In this document: positions 6,257 to 6,399 of the stretch, in pieces
Position numbering within the stretch: position 1 is the stretch's first letter
Layout: the number at the start of each line of letters is the position of its first letter
From: DAOTUB01 sp034437455
GTDB lineage: Bacteria; Chloroflexota; Anaerolineae; B4-G1
Direction: 5' to 3'
Assembly (NCBI GenBank): GCA_034437455.1
Contig: DAOTUB010000018.1
Span: 1-6,399 of the forward strand
Length of the DNA: 6,399 nucleotides
Made by a program: the position numbers and the translations under genes
The notes under the pieces: generated by a model
The model's input: the letters and a program-made list of their open reading frames with translations, nothing else
Told to the model about the DNA's origin: nothing
Databases searched by the model: none

Positions 6257-6394
6257 ATGATGAACGAACTCGGACACTGTTCGATTCTAGTGGATACGAG
6301 GCCGCCTCAGCGGCCAAAGTTAGGACGCGAGTTGGTTCTGGGTCAAGTGAGGAACACTCTTGACATATTCGACAATGGCACCTTGACAATTTAG
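6257..6394 (+). CDS. Candidate small ORF, 45 residues, unknown
   Basis: ATG 6257 opens a 45-codon frame ending in TAG at 6392-6394. A reasonable SD, AAGGAAG (6243-6249), lies 7 nt upstream. A preceding 18-codon frame (ATG 6204, stop 6258-6260) overlaps it as ATGA. The peptide is mixed hydrophilic, beginning MMNELGHCSILVD and ending in TLTI, with no membrane segment, signal peptide or motif I recognise. Its codons include several (CTA, TTA, AGG, ATA) that look less common in the five main genes, which argues against strong coding selection. It may be a chance frame. Confidence 0.22.
   Translation: MMNELGHCSILVDTRPPQRPKLGRELVLGQVRNTLDIFDNGTLTI
6300..6315. repeat. Short GC-rich inverted repeat
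   Basis: GGCCGC (6300-6305) and GCGGCC (6310-6315) form a perfect 6-bp stem with a CTCA loop. No T-run follows on either strand, so it is not a classical terminator. It lies inside the 45-codon candidate ORF and, if real, argues that this stretch is structured or non-coding. Confidence 0.3.
6360..6388 (+). promoter_or_regulatory. Two TTGACA boxes near the window end, possible -35 elements
   Basis: TTGACA occurs exactly at 6360-6365 and again at 6383-6388, matching the sigma-70 -35 consensus. No convincing -10 hexamer follows the first at 16-18 nt. For the second, the -10 would fall outside the window. It may begin the promoter of a gene to the right. Confidence 0.25.
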
Positions 6395-6399
6395 CCAAA

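Noticed and set aside
6198..6398. Minus-strand Cys-rich frame of 66 codons
   Set aside because: TTG start at the window edge with no visible SD. The cysteines lack a zinc-finger spacing I can defend, and the Phe/Leu run is only the complement of an A-rich SD region.
1..6399. CRISPR array, tRNA, insertion sequence or prophage genes
   Set aside because: No regularly spaced repeats, no cloverleaf-like sequence, no transposase motifs and no terminal inverted repeats were seen on reading both strands.

Overview
The window is bacterial, fairly GC-rich, and carries five consecutive protein-coding genes, all on the + strand. Spacing is tight: an ATGA stop/start overlap, then gaps of about 35, 68 and 23 nt. 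Most starts have purine-rich Shine-Dalgarno (SD) sites. The gene mix resembles gene neighbourhoods I associate with Chloroflexota, but that is an impression from protein style, not a placement. No rRNA, tRNA, CRISPR array, insertion sequence or phage gene was seen.

Layout. 1-82 is a short leader with a terminator-like hairpin (30-56) just before the first gene. 83-940 encodes a DEDDh (DnaQ-like) 3'-5' exonuclease fused to a C-terminal WYL-type domain. 937-1578, overlapping it by 4 nt, encodes a four-helix membrane protein of the DUF3267 putative zincin type (HELAH motif). 1614-2969 encodes a class III PLP aminotransferase with an extra four-cysteine segment. 3038-4321 encodes a serine hydroxymethyltransferase (SHMT) homologue that keeps the PLP lysine but differs at several positions normally invariant in SHMT. 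4345-6096 encodes a SWIM zinc-finger protein with a long helical-repeat tail. 6097-6399 has no confident gene. It holds several SD-like motifs without a proper start, two small hairpins, a weak 45-codon ORF, and two TTGACA boxes near the window end.

How the genes may work together. The exonuclease-WYL and membrane-protease pair look translationally coupled and could form a nucleic-acid-processing or stress module; this rests on context alone. The aminotransferase and the divergent SHMT form a second pair, both PLP enzymes of amino-acid metabolism. A shared route through a beta-hydroxy or alpha-substituted amino acid, or through glyoxylate/glycine, is possible, but the substrate cannot be read from sequence. 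The SWIM protein probably binds DNA or a protein partner and shows no obvious link to the other genes. The best candidates for something undescribed are the exonuclease-WYL/protease coupling and the altered SHMT with its aminotransferase partner. No clearly novel multi-gene defence system is evident.
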